DNA of 64,000 nucleotides from Epiperipatus broadwayi (GCA_028023455.1 JAQFVV010000284.1:253501-317500), one strand, 5' to 3'. Positions 37,372 through 50,569 are shown, counted from the first letter of the stretch. Numbers and translations: made by a program. Notes: generated from the sequence alone by a model not told the origin.

Positions 37372-37472
37372 TTATTTTATTATATTTTAATGTTTTTATT
37401 TTATTTGCACATGTACTTTTGTTAAGCTCCATGTGTGATTTTTTTATCACAAGGAGATTATATGTTTATTAA

Positions 37473-37661
<189 letters not shown>

Positions 37662-39177
37662 TAATTGCTCTTTATCAGATGGTACTTTTCCTACATCCCT
37701 TAAAATTGCTAAAGTTGTTCCTATTTTTATGAAAGGATCTAGAGATTTGGTAAGTGACTATAGGCCTATTTCAATTCTACACATTGTTGCTTGAATATTT
37801 GAAAGATGTTTATATAATAAAATTATCTTGGATGTCTATAAGGTTTTGGCACCAGAGCAGTGTGGCTTTTTACCTAATAGGTCCATTGAAACAAATTTGC
37901 TAACTATTTCGATCACATTTCAAATTCAATTGAGAATCAATCTAGGTTAATGTTATTTATTTTGATATGTCCAAGGCTTTTGAAAGAGTTAATCATAAAA
38001 TTCTTCTTCAGAAGCTTTGTAGGTTAAGTTTTTCCAAATTATTAATTAATTGGTTTGACTTTTTCTTGAGAATAGAATGTCTTGTGCACAGTTTAACAAT
38101 AAATTGTCACTACTATATTATTGCTTCACTGGGGTGCCTCAAGGCAGTGTTCTTGCACCTTTATTATTTAATGTATACATTGATAATCTAAAAACATGCA
38201 TTAAATTTTCACATCTTCTATGTTATCCAGATGATTGCAAAATTTTTAGGCATATTTATTCTATTAATGACTGTTTTTTTACTTCAAAGTGATATAGATA
38301 ATTTCTTTAATTTGTGTGATTATAATTATATAGATATAAATATGGATAAGTGCTCCATTGTCTCTTACACTAGAAAATCTGAAATCTTAAGGTTTTTCTA
38401 CTATATTGGTGACTCTAAAATCATAACAAATGATCATCAAAGAAATCTAGGAATAATATTTTCCAATAATGGCTCTTTTCATAATCATTTTAATTTTATG
38501 GTGAATAAATCTCTTAAAATTGTAGGAGCTATTTACAGATATGGAAAAGCATTTAATAAATTTACAAAGATTAACCTTTTTATATCCTTAGTTCTTTCAT
38601 CTTGGAGTATGGTTCAATTATATGGAATTCTCATAACAGGACAAATATCATAAGAATTCAGTCTGTTTTTGACAAATTTGTAAAATTAAATAGATTGAGC
38701 AATGAACACTATATTGATTTACTGCTAAGACAAAAAACAAGAGATCTCAAACTTCTTCATAAATTTATTTCCCAAAATGTTTCTGTGTCTAATTTGCTTT
38801 CTAGCTAAGGTATTAAAAAACAGAATTATAACACTCGTACTTACAATAATTTTGAACTGAAAATTTGTAAATCAGATATATTAAGATTTTTCCTTTTATT
38901 TTGTTTAAAACTTATAACAAAGATTTTGGTAATGATAATATTTTAATTTGGATTTCAAACAATTCACTAAAGTCATCTTAAAAAATATTATCCTTAATTT
39001 CATTTGATATATTGCCTTTTTATTTATTTGTGCATTTTATTTTTATTTTATTTTATTGGTATTATTTTTTTTTGTTATTTAATGCTATTTTAGATTTATA
39101 AATAATAATTACATTACTGTGCAATCTATAATTGGCTAAATGTTATTGATATGTACATTAAATAAATAAAGAATTGG
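37662..39177 (+). pseudogene. Jockey/CR1-like LINE, 5'-truncated
   Basis: Frames in succession give RT blocks of a Jockey-superfamily LINE: SDYRPISILHIV, then GFLPNRSIETNLLTI, then YFDMSKAFERVNHKILLQKL (catalytic Asp of motif A), then GVPQGSVLAPLLFNVYIDNL, then CYPDDCKIF (motif C, YPDD in place of YADD). The C-terminal frames extend to 38808, then an AT-rich 3' UTR ends at AATAAATAAAGAATTGG before a (ATT)n tail. Several frameshifts and stops make it non-functional. It begins directly at the edge of the preceding (TTA)n array. Confidence 0.85.
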
Positions 39178-39387
<210 letters not shown>

Positions 39388-41007
39388 CTTGTTATTATGT
39401 ATAATAAGAAAATAATAAATGTATTAATCTGCTAAGCTAAGCTTTCTATATGAGGTATCTTTGTCAAAAGAGGATTCCCTTTTAAAAGTTCAAATGTTGA
39501 AGATATGTATAACTATGAAATATGAGTGCAAGCAGTGTTACTTTGATACTTTAAAAATAACATGGGATAATAATAAAAGGCATAACTTATTTAAATTATA
39601 TCATTAAACATTTTAAAGTAACTCAAACACAATATAAACTGATGTTTATATCATAAAGAACAATAAAACTAGATGCAATTTAAAATAAATCATGTTAAAT
39701 ATTAGTTTAACTATACATTTTAAACAAACAATCCTATTCTAAAATAAGCATTCACACACACAGATAATGTCATAATATCAAATATAATTATTTAATTGTA
39801 CATTAAAATAGTTGTATGCCCACATCTAAGATTTGCCATTTTTTCAATGTCTATCCTTATCAGGATGTAATTTTATCAATAGCAATAAAATAAATAATAA
39901 TGAAATATAATAAATAAATCTTATAAATTAAAGTTCTTTAACAGTTCTTTATTTCCCAGGAAGATAAAATTATAATATGTGTATTTACTCAAAAGATTAG
40001 TTGTTATGGTACCTTTATACATAAAATTCAAAGTATGATGTAATCAGTTTATTTCAAAATCGTATGATACAATAATGAAATATCCAAAATATGCTGTTTT
40101 TCTTTGAATGACTTAACAATGTTGACAAAGGAATGCTTATTAACATCAGAGCTAGCAAGAATAGGTGGATCATATTCTTGATACTTTGCTCAACATTTAG
40201 AGTGCTTTCAATTTATAGCCTGGGGATAGTGATTTACTTGCTTTGTTTAAATATATTATCATATAAAGTTAAAAATCTTAAGGCAATTTTTATGCTTTAA
40301 AATAAACATTTTATTCCATTAATTTGTAATAATTTTAACTTTAAAATATATTTCTGGTGCACAAGTGTTCACACTGTAGATTATTAACCAAAAATTGTTT
40401 TCTAGTTTCAGCGAATAAATTATATAACGATTAGCGTTCTATTAAGTAATTTAGAAGATTTATATTTTTAAGAAAAACACTTTAAAACTATTAATACATG
40501 CATTTTTAGTTGTTATGAAATTTTAAGATTTGTCTAATGTAAATAAATGCCTAGTAAGATTTTTCTCCATACTGTAAGATAAAGTGACAATAAACTGCTT
40601 TAATAAAAAAATGGATAACAAGTAAATAAGATTGATTTAGCATACTGGGTGGGTGTCCATATGTCCTGGGTTTTTCTGGATTTGTCACAGTTGTAGTTCT
40701 CTTATCCTGATATCTGACATATTCTTTCAGGATAGTTAATTATCCCACTATTTTTAGTCACTCATTTCCCCGGTTATTTTTAACTTTTTTTTTAACTGTA
40801 TATTTACTTTTTATTTTCTATAAATTAACATTTATCCATTTAAAATTTTATAATTAATTTTTTGATTGGTTAATCAATATTTTTTTTCAAATGGGAGTGG
40901 CTTACTATTAACTTAGTATATAAGTAATGTACATAATTTCAATTATTGACTTTGTTTTAATAAAAAATAAGTAAAGGGATCTAAACTTAATACTCAGAAG
41001 TTCATAA
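39388..41007. other. Stretch without recognised genes
   Basis: AT-rich. A more balanced patch at 40640-40770 shows no identifiable motif. Confidence 0.4.
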
Positions 41008-41090
41008 GAAATTCGAGTCCCAGAGGTCAGAGTAGATTTTGGAATCTCCTGATCCCAAGTTTTATGCTCTACCAATTATGCCAAACAGCA
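41008..41090 (-). tRNA. tRNA-like SINE head, degenerate
   Basis: On the minus strand, TGGCATAATTGGTAGAGCAT resembles a Pol III A box, and GGGACTCGAATTTC about 50 nt later resembles a B box. An ACTTGGGAT segment sits where the anticodon loop would be (TGG, Pro). The acceptor stem does not close convincingly and the A-B spacing is long, so this is more likely a tRNA-derived SINE fragment than a tRNA gene. Confidence 0.35.
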
Positions 41091-41440
41091 CAGGATTTGT
41101 TTTAATAATTCTCTTTTGCTTTTGTTTATATTATTAAATAAAGGTATATGTTTTGTGATTTTTTTTTACTTTTTATACTGAAGTACACAGCCATTTGCAA
41201 TGTTATTTCTTTCTTTGTTTCTTTGCTTTTTTGGGTCATTCATCTTGGTTAGGTCCTATAGAAATATAGACACCTTATTTATACAGTGAAAATAAAGAGT
41301 AATAATCCTTTTAAATCTATTAAACTCTTTTTTCTTTGACATCAGTGTATCTATGTTTTAAATCAGCACACACATATATGCATACAAAAGCAAAGTCCTT
41401 GTAAAGAAAGGCAGTGTTTCTTGCAATAAAAATTATTTTT

Positions 41441-42101
41441 AAAATTATAGATAATATTGAAATTATTCAAATGAAATTCAATCTTCAATAATGTGCTACT
41501 TTTTAAATATTATAAATCTTTGTGCACTCTCCTGTTTGTAAGAATTTAAAAAAACATAAGGGAATCACTTAAGTATAGAGTGTACATTCTATATACACCA
41601 ACTCTTATAGATAAGGGCTTGAGTCTATTGTGTGCCTAATGTTATAATCAAATGTTCAATCCTACAATTCTATTTAATCTATCACAGGAAAAAACTGTCT
41701 CTCATTTTTAACCACCTACAATTAGACAATCATAACTTATAAAAGTAAACCTATTATTATAAAGTGTTGAAAACATTGAAATTATTCAAACAGAAGTCAA
41801 TCTCTGATTATGTGCTACTTCTTAAATATTATAAATCTCCATGCATTCTCCTGGGGGTAAAATTTTTAAAAAGTTATGTGAATCACTTAAGTTTAGAGTG
41901 TACATTCTATATACAGCAACTCTTACAGACTATGCTTAAATCAGGGGTTGTGTTTATTGGGTGTCTGATGTTATAATCAAATATTCAATTGTACAAATCT
42001 ATTTATCCCATCACAGGAGAAAATCAATGTCTCATATTTAACCAACTAGCATTAAAAAAACATGACTTATAAATGTAAATCATTTATTATAAAGCACAAA
42101 T
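41441..42101 (+). mobile_element. Family C repeat, two direct copies
   Basis: Two units with period about 321 bp (ATTGAAATTATTCAAA at 41456 and 41777) share long blocks such as GAATCACTTAAG and GAGTGTACATTCTATATACA. Non-coding. Same family as 50688-51410. No hammerhead core was found. The unit ends at TTATAAAGTGTTGAAA or its variant. Confidence 0.8.
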
Positions 42102-42530
42102 TGTCTTCTGTTTGAATAATTTTAAAGTTTTCAGTGCTTTATAATAATAGGGTAATAAGTCATGTTTGTCTAATCATAGGGGGTTAAAAATGAGACACTA
42201 CCTTTATTTTGCAATGGATTAAATAGATTTGTACAAAAATGAAACACTATCTTTCTCTTGTGATTGGTTAAATAGATTTGTACAATTGAATAATTGATTA
42301 TAACATCAGACACACAATAGACTCAAGCCCTGATTTAAACATGGTCTGTAAGGGTTGGTGTATATAGAATGGATGCTCTAAACTTAAGTGATTCACTTAA
42401 ATTTTTTAAATTCTTACTGGAATGGGAGTGCATGTGGATTTATAAAATTTAAAAAAATAGCACATTATCGGAGATTGCTTTCCATTTGAATAATTTCAAA
42501 ATGTTCAGCACTTCATAATAATAGGTTTAG
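42102..42530 (-). mobile_element. Family C repeat, inverted copy
   Basis: Reverse complement of the family C unit, starting AGTGCTTTATAATAATAGGG and running to TTCAGCACTTCATAATAATA. An internal block around TTAAATAGATTTGTACAA is duplicated. With the two preceding direct units this makes another tandem-plus-inverted locus. Confidence 0.8.
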
Positions 42531-43008
42531 ATAATATTTAACAATATTAAAAATATAATATATTTCAACAAAATTTAAATATACATGTCAAAAATACAAA
42601 AATAAATCATAATCACTTTATTTATTTGTCGTTACAACAATTAATATTTTATTTCACAATTAAAATAATAATTTCATATTAAAAATTTAAAATAGTCATC
42701 TTTTAAATATTTAATTACTTTTAGGTAAACTATATATATTATTCTTGTATTTCAATATTACATATTGAGCCTGTATTCCGCCCATCCTCTTGTATATATT
42801 TAAATTGAAATGTTAGTATCCAATATATGAAAAGTCAAATTGACTTGAGGTCAACATGAGTATGACTATAATATTGACATCATCAAGGGTTTTGAATATC
42901 CCATCATAAGTCATTCAGTGATATGGATGGCTGTAGAGTTGGTGAGTGAAGACAATTGAAGCCTATCCATCAAAGTGTTTTAGATTTGCTATCATGATAT
43001 AAACTGAG

Positions 43009-43020
<12 letters not shown>
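42531..43020. other. Stretch without recognised features
   Basis: AT-rich, ending in a (CA)n-(TA)n tract (43010-43057) that marks the left edge of the second family A locus. Confidence 0.4.
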
Positions 43021-43057
<37 letters not shown>

Positions 43058-43060
<3 letters not shown>

Positions 43061-43469
43061 CAACAAAAACAAGTTTTATATATGTAAACTTGCTATCGCT
43101 TGTATTTATGATCAATAGATGGAGCTTTACCAAGACCTCCAAACAAGCGTATTTATGTTTACATAAATGTCAGAGTCAGAATTCACTGTCTTTTTCGTTG
43201 GCTCCATCCTCAGATCAGCTTATTTCAAGCTGATTTACTATCATCAGTGAAGGGTAGGAGTTAAAAACTAGACCTAAACACTAACTCCAAGCATTTATGC
43301 AACAAGTTCCTATCAGTTTGCAAGCATGAATTTTTTAGACATGTAAATGTCTTCAATCTCAGCTTATCAAGCCAGATAGCTATATGGGTCTGATATCAGT
43401 TCAGTTTCTCCACATAGCCAAAGCTTCTGCAATATATATCATTGCAAGAAACTTCAAAGGTACATTTAT
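43058..43469 (-). mobile_element. Family A retrozyme-like repeat, locus 2, unit 1
   Basis: Same family as 13949-14345, but diverged. The unit is about 412 bp, measured from AAGTTTTATA at 43071 to its repeat at 43483. Shared blocks include AAGCCAGATAGCTATATGGG and CTGCAATATATATCA. Holds a minus-strand hammerhead. A (CA)n-(TA)n tract precedes it. Confidence 0.8.
43208..43252 (-). ncRNA. Hammerhead ribozyme A4
   Basis: On the minus strand: CTTCA/TGAGG stem I (5 pairs with one wobble), CTGATGA (43247-43241), stem II TAGT-AAATCA-GCTT, GAAA, a stem III that has lost one pair, and C17 at 43213. Stem I sequence differs from locus 1 (CTTTCA/TGAAAG), but pairing is preserved, supporting selection for structure in the ancestors. 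Confidence 0.7.
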
Positions 43470-43600
43470 AAAAAACAAAAATAAGTTTTATATAAGTAAA
43501 CTTGTTATCACTTGTATTTATGATCAATAGATGGAGCTTTAGCAAGACCTCCAAACAAGCATATTTTTGTTTACATAAATGTTAGAGTCAGAAAAACAAG
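43470..43600 (-). mobile_element. Family A locus 2, truncated second direct unit
   Basis: Repeats the first about 115 bp of the unit and then breaks off before its ribozyme, where a GTATTTTTGTTTACAT block is repeated at the junction. The sequence then switches to the inverted copy. Confidence 0.75.
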
Positions 43601-43991
43601 TGTATTTTTGTTTACATGTTTTTGTTATTCATAAATGTAGCTTTGAAGTTTCTTGCAATGATATATATTGCAGAAACTTTGACTATGTGGAGAAACTGAA
43701 CTGATATCAGACCCATATAGCTATCTGGCTTGATAAGCTGAGTTTGAAGACATTTACATGTCTAAAAAATTCATGCTTGCAAACTGATAGAAACTTGTTG
43801 CATAAACGCTTGGAGTTAGTGTTTAGGTCTAGTTTCTAACTCCTATCCTTCCCTGATGATAGCAAATCAGCTTGAAATCAGCTGATCTGAGGGTGGAGCC
43901 AATGAAAGAGACAGTGAATTCTGACTCTGATGTTTATGTAAATAAAAATACGCTTGTTTGGAGGTCTTGGTAAAGCTTTATCTATTGATCA
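43601..43991 (+). mobile_element. Family A locus 2, inverted copy
   Basis: Nearly complete reverse-complement unit, ending TCTATTGATC at a TA array. It is closer to unit 1 of this locus than to the 14-kb copies. Confidence 0.85.
43847..43893 (+). ncRNA. Hammerhead ribozyme A5
   Basis: CTGATGA at 43853-43859, stem II TAGC-AAATCA-GCTT, GAAA at 43874-43877, stem III ATC/GAT around AGCT, C17 at 43887. Stem I pairs CCTTC with GAGGG. The closing pair next to the core is a C-T mismatch caused by one substitution, so activity may be reduced. Confidence 0.72.
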
Positions 43992-44613
43992 TATATATAT
44001 ATATATATAGTGCTGGTTCAGCATGAAATACATATATTGGAGATCATTTATCTTTTTCACATGTATGTAGTCATGTGTATCAGTGTACTGGATAGAGTGG
44101 GATGACTGTAGGGAACTTGAAAGTCTTGCTTCAAATCCTTTTTAATTATATCTAGGTCAAGTATATACATTATACTTGCATTTTAATATTACATATAAAA
44201 CTATTACAAAATATAGAATATATATATATGTATATATATACGTTCAAGCATTAAATTAAGGTTATATTGACTACTACAGATCATCTTCGTACTAAGTATA
44301 AACTAATATGATTATTGTTTTAAATCTTTCATTCTGTATTTGAAATATTATGTTTTATATCACATTGTTCTTTTATAAAACTTCATTTAATATGTATGTT
44401 TACATTAAAAAATTGATGCATCATTACTTTTCCATGATTAACAAAATTTGATACAAAAAATCTCTAACACATTATAATATACAAGAAGACACATTGGAAT
44501 TATGAAGATCATTTTATAAAATATAAGACTTAAATAATAATATTATTTTTATAATAAGCCATAAAATCACTAAGTTGTATTTGTTATTACACTTTAGAGA
44601 GGTAATCATATTT

Positions 44614-44647
<34 letters not shown>

Positions 44648-44704
44648 AAAATTCATATAACATTACAATACTAGCCGAAAAAAACTAAATTTTACTATTT
44701 TTTT
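43992..44704. other. Stretch without recognised features
   Basis: AT-rich with small TA arrays (44219-44240 and 44618-44643). No coding signal. Confidence 0.4.
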
Positions 44705-44747
44705 CCCACAACCATGGTTTCATCTATTAACAAATAGATCTTATCAA
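44705..44747 (-). ncRNA. PLE 3'-end relic with hammerhead-like motif
   Basis: On the minus strand: TTGATAA plus one G, perfect 6-bp stem II ATCTAT/ATAGAT, GAAA, palindromic ACCATGGT stem III, then T and GTGGG. It matches the motif after the PLE at 23.1 kb (stem III identical; stem II changed but still paired). The stem I 5' strand is replaced by TA repeats, so this copy cannot be fully active. Only the PLE 3' tail is present; the ORF is absent. Confidence 0.6.
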
Positions 44748-44759
44748 TATATATATATT

Positions 44760-46367
44760 GTAATGATCTGGAGATGGTAAACTTAAGGTATCTGCACTAC
44801 AGGGCGCTATCTAGGCATTTGAACCTAGAAAAATTTATAGAGTAGGCAGATACGTAAGTAAAAATTTTTTTTTTATATATATATTTTGATTCTGGTCGTT
44901 AGCCCATGTCACTAGCTCAGTGGAATAGCAGAGATTTAATACTATAATACCTTGTCTAATTATAATTTCAATATTAAAAAATAAATAAACTAAGCCACTA
45001 CCAGTAATTAGCATACAAACATTTATTTATGCACATATATATAAGATTTAAGATTGTTTTAGTATCAGTTTACATTTTAACATTTAACATTATTTTTAAC
45101 TTTACTTTAGATTTTAAATTACATTTTAATTTCTATTATATTATAAGTTTACATTTTAATTAAGTTTGCACAGATGGGATTATAAAAGCTTGTTTTAATA
45201 TTTTGCGTATAGATCGGTTACATAGATTACCATGGTTAAAAACATTTCAAAATCAACATAAATGATCAAAATATAAAATCATTGATACCGACAATTGCAG
45301 GGGGAAATTTATAAGTAACCCAATAGTATTCACCATAAGATACTTGCATTGTCACCAATAACTTAAAAGACATCCGAATAAATACAGTTTAGATACTCAC
45401 CAGTAAGGTATCATTATTTATCGAAGGTCTATATATTTTGATCAAATATGAAATCCAAAACATAATTAACCGATAACGAATCCATGCAAACGTCTATAAA
45501 CAACTTAAATTTAATGCATTTTTGTTTAGTGTCGAGTATGAATAGACTACATAGATTTGCATTTGAAAATAAACATTCTATCCTTATTCAACCTTAGGCT
45601 AAAATTCGTAGTCAAACTGGCATCAATCCATCTGATATATCAATGTATTCAATATAATATGAAATATGGCGGCACAAAAAGTTAAAAGAAGAAATTGCCT
45701 CTCTTCAGATAGGAATATTACATCTATCTGACAAGAAGGGCAATAAAACAAAAACTCCATAGAAAGGAACTGCGGTATCCGACTTATAATTCCTTCCATA
45801 GGCAAACGGAAGTGTGCGGCGTATGAAGCGATTCTGCCCATAGCGAATCCATATTACATCTACTAATCACACCAATATATCCAATACATTGACCCAATTC
45901 AACTACAAAACAAATAACCTAAGATTACCCTCCCCTAATATAACTTTACAAATCTATACAGCCATTCATGCCTGACTTAAGTTTAACATTTATATCATTT
46001 AACTTAACGGAAAACAGAAATCATAATAAAACTTAAAGAACAAAAAAATAAATAAATGGAAATGAGTTTACAAAATAAATACATTAAATAAAATTATAAC
46101 TAATTAATAAATAGCATTGGTCAGATAGGATAATACTGCAATCTTTTAAATATGGAAAGTTTTAATTTAATGTTCATTATTTATAAAGTTCTTACAGTTT
46201 AAAACAGTTCATCTTTATCTGTTGCTTGCCATGAACGTGAATTCCCATGCTGTCCTAAGATTGGTATTCTGTTGGCCGATTTATTTATCCATCTGGAGGT
46301 TTTTGTTTTAACTGGTCCTCAATGTAAAAAAATGATAGTTCATTTCTCTTTCTTTCTTAGCAAAACT
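44760..46367. other. Stretch of more balanced composition, no assigned gene
   Basis: Between about 45200 and 46000 CpG-containing sequence is more frequent. A minus frame at 45623-45841 starts MGRIASYAAHFRL, and on plus a YY1-like ATATGGCGGC context at 45663 opens a short frame beginning MAAQKVKRRN. Either could mark a promoter or first exon, but no donor site or family match supports it. Confidence 0.25.
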
Positions 46368-46402
46368 GAAGGGATTGAAAAGTGTGTCTTTTCAATCCCT
46401 TC
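46368..46402. repeat. 15-bp perfect hairpin
   Basis: GAAGGGATTGAAAAG and its exact reverse complement are separated by TGTGT. Short relative to the 6.8-kb hairpin, and no neighbouring feature explains it. Confidence 0.85.
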
Positions 46403-47084
46403 TCCTTCACTTCCGCGCTAACACATCTCTGTCCACTCATTATAATAATCAATAACTCCTCACTTTTATATTAATTTGAAGGATTGATTTTTCATTACAT
46501 CATCAATGTGATGATCCTTTCGCTGAGGTCTGATTTCCTGATGGATTTCTTTCATTGGCTATTTGTTTCTATTGTTTTCCTATCTGACTGATGTTTTTAC
46601 ATTTGAATGCCCAAGGCTAGTTTACATAACTAATTAACACAATCATTTCCATTTCTGATTAATTAATGTGTTTTCCAAGATTAAAGATATATTTTTATCT
46701 TTAAATCTTAAGTTTTTGTTTTTAAAATACCTTTCTATTTTTAATAAAGTTTTATTTTAATAATTTTTTTTTCTATGCGATTTATATATACGAGTTTAAG
46801 ATGATATTTAATTTCGATTTTTAATTCTTAAAGAAAATTTTTAAATGCGAACTTCTTATTTTAACTTCATGTTTAATAATAAAAAAACAATGTAACATCA
46901 TCTGTGCTCATTACAATATAGACACCTAAACCTCACTTAGCGATTGACTACTTACCAATATTTCACAATAGCAATCATCATCAATGTGTACCCACTATTT
47001 CGATTTACAATCGATTATTCACTATAACAATAGAGATTTTTTTTTAATTTAGAATGTATAAACTTAATATATATATATATATAT

Positions 47085-47330
47085 ATATAATGAATCTATA
47101 ATACTATAAACTGTACATATAAGTGTTGAATGTCTTTAGAAAAAATAAACTTTATTTATATATAATGTCTTAAAATATATATAATTAATGAACCTATAAT
47201 ACTATATACTGTATATTTAAGTGTTGTATGTCTTTAGAAAAAGTAAACTTTATTTAAATATAATGGACAGTACTTGGATTATTTAAATAAAGTTTTTTTT
47301 TTCTAAAGACATTCAACACTTATATTAGAT
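47085..47330. repeat. Family D: two direct copies plus inverted copy
   Basis: A unit of roughly 105 bp (CCTATAATACTATA..., AAGTGTTGAATGTCTTTAGA, AAACTTTATTTA) appears twice in tandem. It is followed at 47284-47325 by the inverted block AAATAAAGTTTTT...CTAAAGACATTCAACACTTA. The same tandem-plus-inverted design is seen in families A and C, on a smaller scale. No ribozyme core was found. Confidence 0.8.
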
Positions 47331-47794
47331 GATGAAATAGTCCAATATATAATGGCAGTAGAGTATTATGTAAAAATAGTTATTGATTTTATAACTTTGT
47401 TAAAAATATTGTTTATACATATTCAAATCAAAAGAAAATAACATTTTAAAATGCCAATGTTGAATTAAAAAAAAAATTAAAAAGAATAACAGATTGCATT
47501 TAAAATTAGTGTTAATGAATATTTTTTTAATATGTACTTTATTCCTAAGTTAGTGTAATTTTTTAGCTTTAGGAGCCAACCATTTTTTCCCCATAGACCC
47601 CTATTATAAATATGTATTCTGTATACAATATTTTTGATTAACAATGAGTTTTGGAGAACCAATTGCCATTGATAAAGGGAGTAAAGGTGTGTATATATAT
47701 GATTTTTCATTAGGAAACAAAAAACATCTACAACCTGCAATTTTGTTGATGATGACTTTTTATTTGGGTACTTACATCAGGTAACTTTCAAGTG
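47331..47794. other. Stretch without recognised features
   Basis: AT-rich lead-in to the RTE element. The 87-codon minus frame at 47477-47740 has no motif. Confidence 0.35.
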
Positions 47795-50569
47795 AATGAA
47801 GATTGCAAGAGTTAAAAGAATAACTGTCTTATATTAAATGGGACATTATTGGACTTTGTGAAATAAGAAGAAAAGATGAACAAAGAATTGATTTAAAAAG
47901 TGGACATATACTCTATTATAAACGCACAAATATTGAAAATACAAGTGGAATAGGATTAATTATAAATAAAAAGTGGAAGAACAGTATTGTGGAGATTGAT
48001 GGTGTATTGGACAGAGTGACAAGATTAGTTTTACAACATAATAGCAGATACCAAATGCAGATAATTCAGGTTTATGCCCCAACAAGTTCTCATAGTGAGG
48101 AAGTAATAGAAGATTTTTATATGGATGTACAAAAGGCTTTTGATCAGAGTAAACAACATTTTAAAATTGTTATGGGAGACTTTAATACTAGAATTGGTAA
48201 ACAAATGAAAGACGAAAATGCTGTAGGTAGTTTTGGTTATGGTAATAGAAATGAAAGAGGACATAGACTTGTGGAGTTTGCAGAAAAAGAAAAACTTTAT
48301 ATTATCAATTCGTTTTTTGAGAATAATAATTAAAAGGAAATTAACATGGAAGCATCCAAATGAAGATACAGCAGAATTGGATTATATTTTGACTAACAGA
48401 AAATACATATTTCAAGATTGTAATGTTCTTTATAAATTTAACACAAGAAGTGATCATCGATTAGTAAGATGTAATATACATATTAATGTAAAACTAGAGA
48501 GACAAAAATTATTAAGAAAAACAAAATTTACAGTTGATATTCCTAATCTTCAGAAACATACTAATAAATTTAAATTACAACTTACAAATCGGTTTCAAGT
48601 ATTAGTTGATTTTGAACATGATTCAGATTTGAATGACATTAATAGGAAAATAACTGATACATTTTTAAAAACTGCAACAAAATAGCTGGTAGAAAAAAGC
48701 AGCAATTGACTAATAAAATTTCTACTGAGACTAGAGAATTTATGAAGAAAATAAGGAATTTGAGGATATACAATAATGATGCATTAAAAAGTTTGAATAT
48801 CTCGAATTTTGTAAAATGGTGAGAAAAAGAGTTGAAAATGATATAAGAAAGTATAATTGTGAACTAGCAAGAAAAGATGTAGAAGAGAATAAAAGTCTAA
48901 AGAGTGTAAAATAACAATTTGGTATTGGTAGGAAATTTATATCTGCAATAAGAAAAAAGGATGGCATTATTACTAAAAAGAGATGACCTCATGAAATGTG
49001 TAGAAGACTTCTATCAAGAATTATATAGTAATAAAGAACAAGTGCCTCCTATACCTATTATATCTTCCAAATTGCCCCAAATTTTGAATGAGGAAGTGAG
49101 ACATGCAATTAAATTTATGAAGAAATGGAAAGCTCCAGGTAATGTTGAAATTATAATTGATATATTAAAAGAAGCATGTGAAGAAATAGAATTTTTTTAG
49201 CAAAGTTATATACCAAAGGTCTAAATAATAAAGATGTACCAGATGATTGGAAGAATGCAGTATTAATATTAATATTTAAAAAAGGTGATAAAGAAGATAT
49301 TAGAAATTACAGACCTATCTGTCTTTTATCGGTTTTATACAAAATTTTTATTAAGATAATTACAACTTGTCTACATAAAACACTGGATTTCCATCAACCA
49401 AGACAACAAGCTGGAATTAAAAGTGGTTTTAGTACAGTAGATCGTATCCAGGTATTGTGAGAAGTTATAAAAATGACAAATAAATATGAGTTTCCATTAT
49501 GCTTAGGATTTGTAGATTATGAAAAGGCATTTGATTCTTTAAACATTTCTTCAGTGATTAAATCATTAGATCATCAAGGTGTAGATCCAGGATATTGTCA
49601 TATTTTAAAGAATATTTATAAATATGCAACAGCAACAATTAGATTCCATAATGATAGTAGGAAAATCAACATTCAAAAAGGTGTAAGACAGGGTGACTCC
49701 ATATCTCCAAAACATTTTACAGCTGTGCTGCAAGAAGTATTTTATGGATTAAAATGGGAAGCTAAAGGAGTGAAAGTAAATGGAGATTATTTAAATTTTG
49801 CATATGATGTAGTTGTTTTTGCAAATAATGCTTTAGAGCTACAAGAAATGTTGCAGGAGTTATCAGATGAAAGTAGGAAAGTAGAACTAAAGATAAATGT
49901 TAAAGACTCAAGTAATGTTTAATAGATTTTCTCAAAATATAAAAATAAAGATTTATTATGATGAGTTAGAAGAAGTTAACAGTTATAAATACCTTGGTCA
50001 GATTATTAATACAGATGGAAACATAATGGATGAAATTAATCATTGAATTAAACTTAGTTGGAGTGTTTTTGGCAGAAATAAATTGATACTAAAAGGAAAT
50101 ATGCCTATGTGTTTGAAAAGGAAGGTTTTTAATAAATGTGTTTTGCCAGTTCTTACTTATGGATCAGAGACTTGGACACTTAATAGAAGAGCAATACAGA
50201 GACTTCAGACCATTCAAAGAAGTATGGATAGATGTAACAAGAAGAGATCGAAAATGTAATGTATGGTTAAGAGAACAAACAGGTGTTACTGACCTCATTG
50301 AAAAAATTAAAAGACTGAAGTGGAGTTGGGCTGAACATATTGCTAGAAGAGATGATAATAGATAAACAATTGAAATTTTTAACTGGATTCCAAGAGATTG
50401 TAAAAGACCCAGAAAGAGACCACATGTAAGATGGATGGATAAAATAAGAAAGTGTGCAGGGGTGGTGTGGAGAAGAGAAGCTAAAGAAGAAAAAGATGGA
50501 TTGAACTTGGAGAGACCTTCATCCTGCAGTGGATTGATAATGGTTTATAATGATGATGATGATGACTTA
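47795..50569 (+). pseudogene. RTE-clade LINE (endonuclease plus reverse transcriptase)
   Basis: Nearly full-length coding remains of an RTE retrotransposon. The APE endonuclease domain comes first: WDIIGLCEIRR, then IIQVYAPTSSHSEE, then VMGDFNTRIG with the catalytic Asp, FGYGNRNERG, and finally TRSDHRLVR with the catalytic His. The RT follows: NYRPICLLSVLYKIF, then CLGFVDYEKAFDSL (motif A), then GVRQGDSISPKHFTAVL (motif B), then LNFAYDVVVFAN, where the usual FADD reads FAYD. The thumb and C-terminal blocks KYLGQII and LTYGSETWTL follow, then a tail near WAEHIARRDDNR. About eight stops or frameshifts break it. The 3' end is a short (GAT)n tail at 50549-50565. Confidence 0.9.

Noticed and set aside
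45623-45841. 72-codon minus frame, and a short plus frame from ATATGGCGGC
   Set aside because: Composition is suggestive, but there is no splice donor, no recognised domain and no partner exon.
48031-48967. Minus frames inside the RTE element
   Set aside because: Antisense shadows of the endonuclease region.
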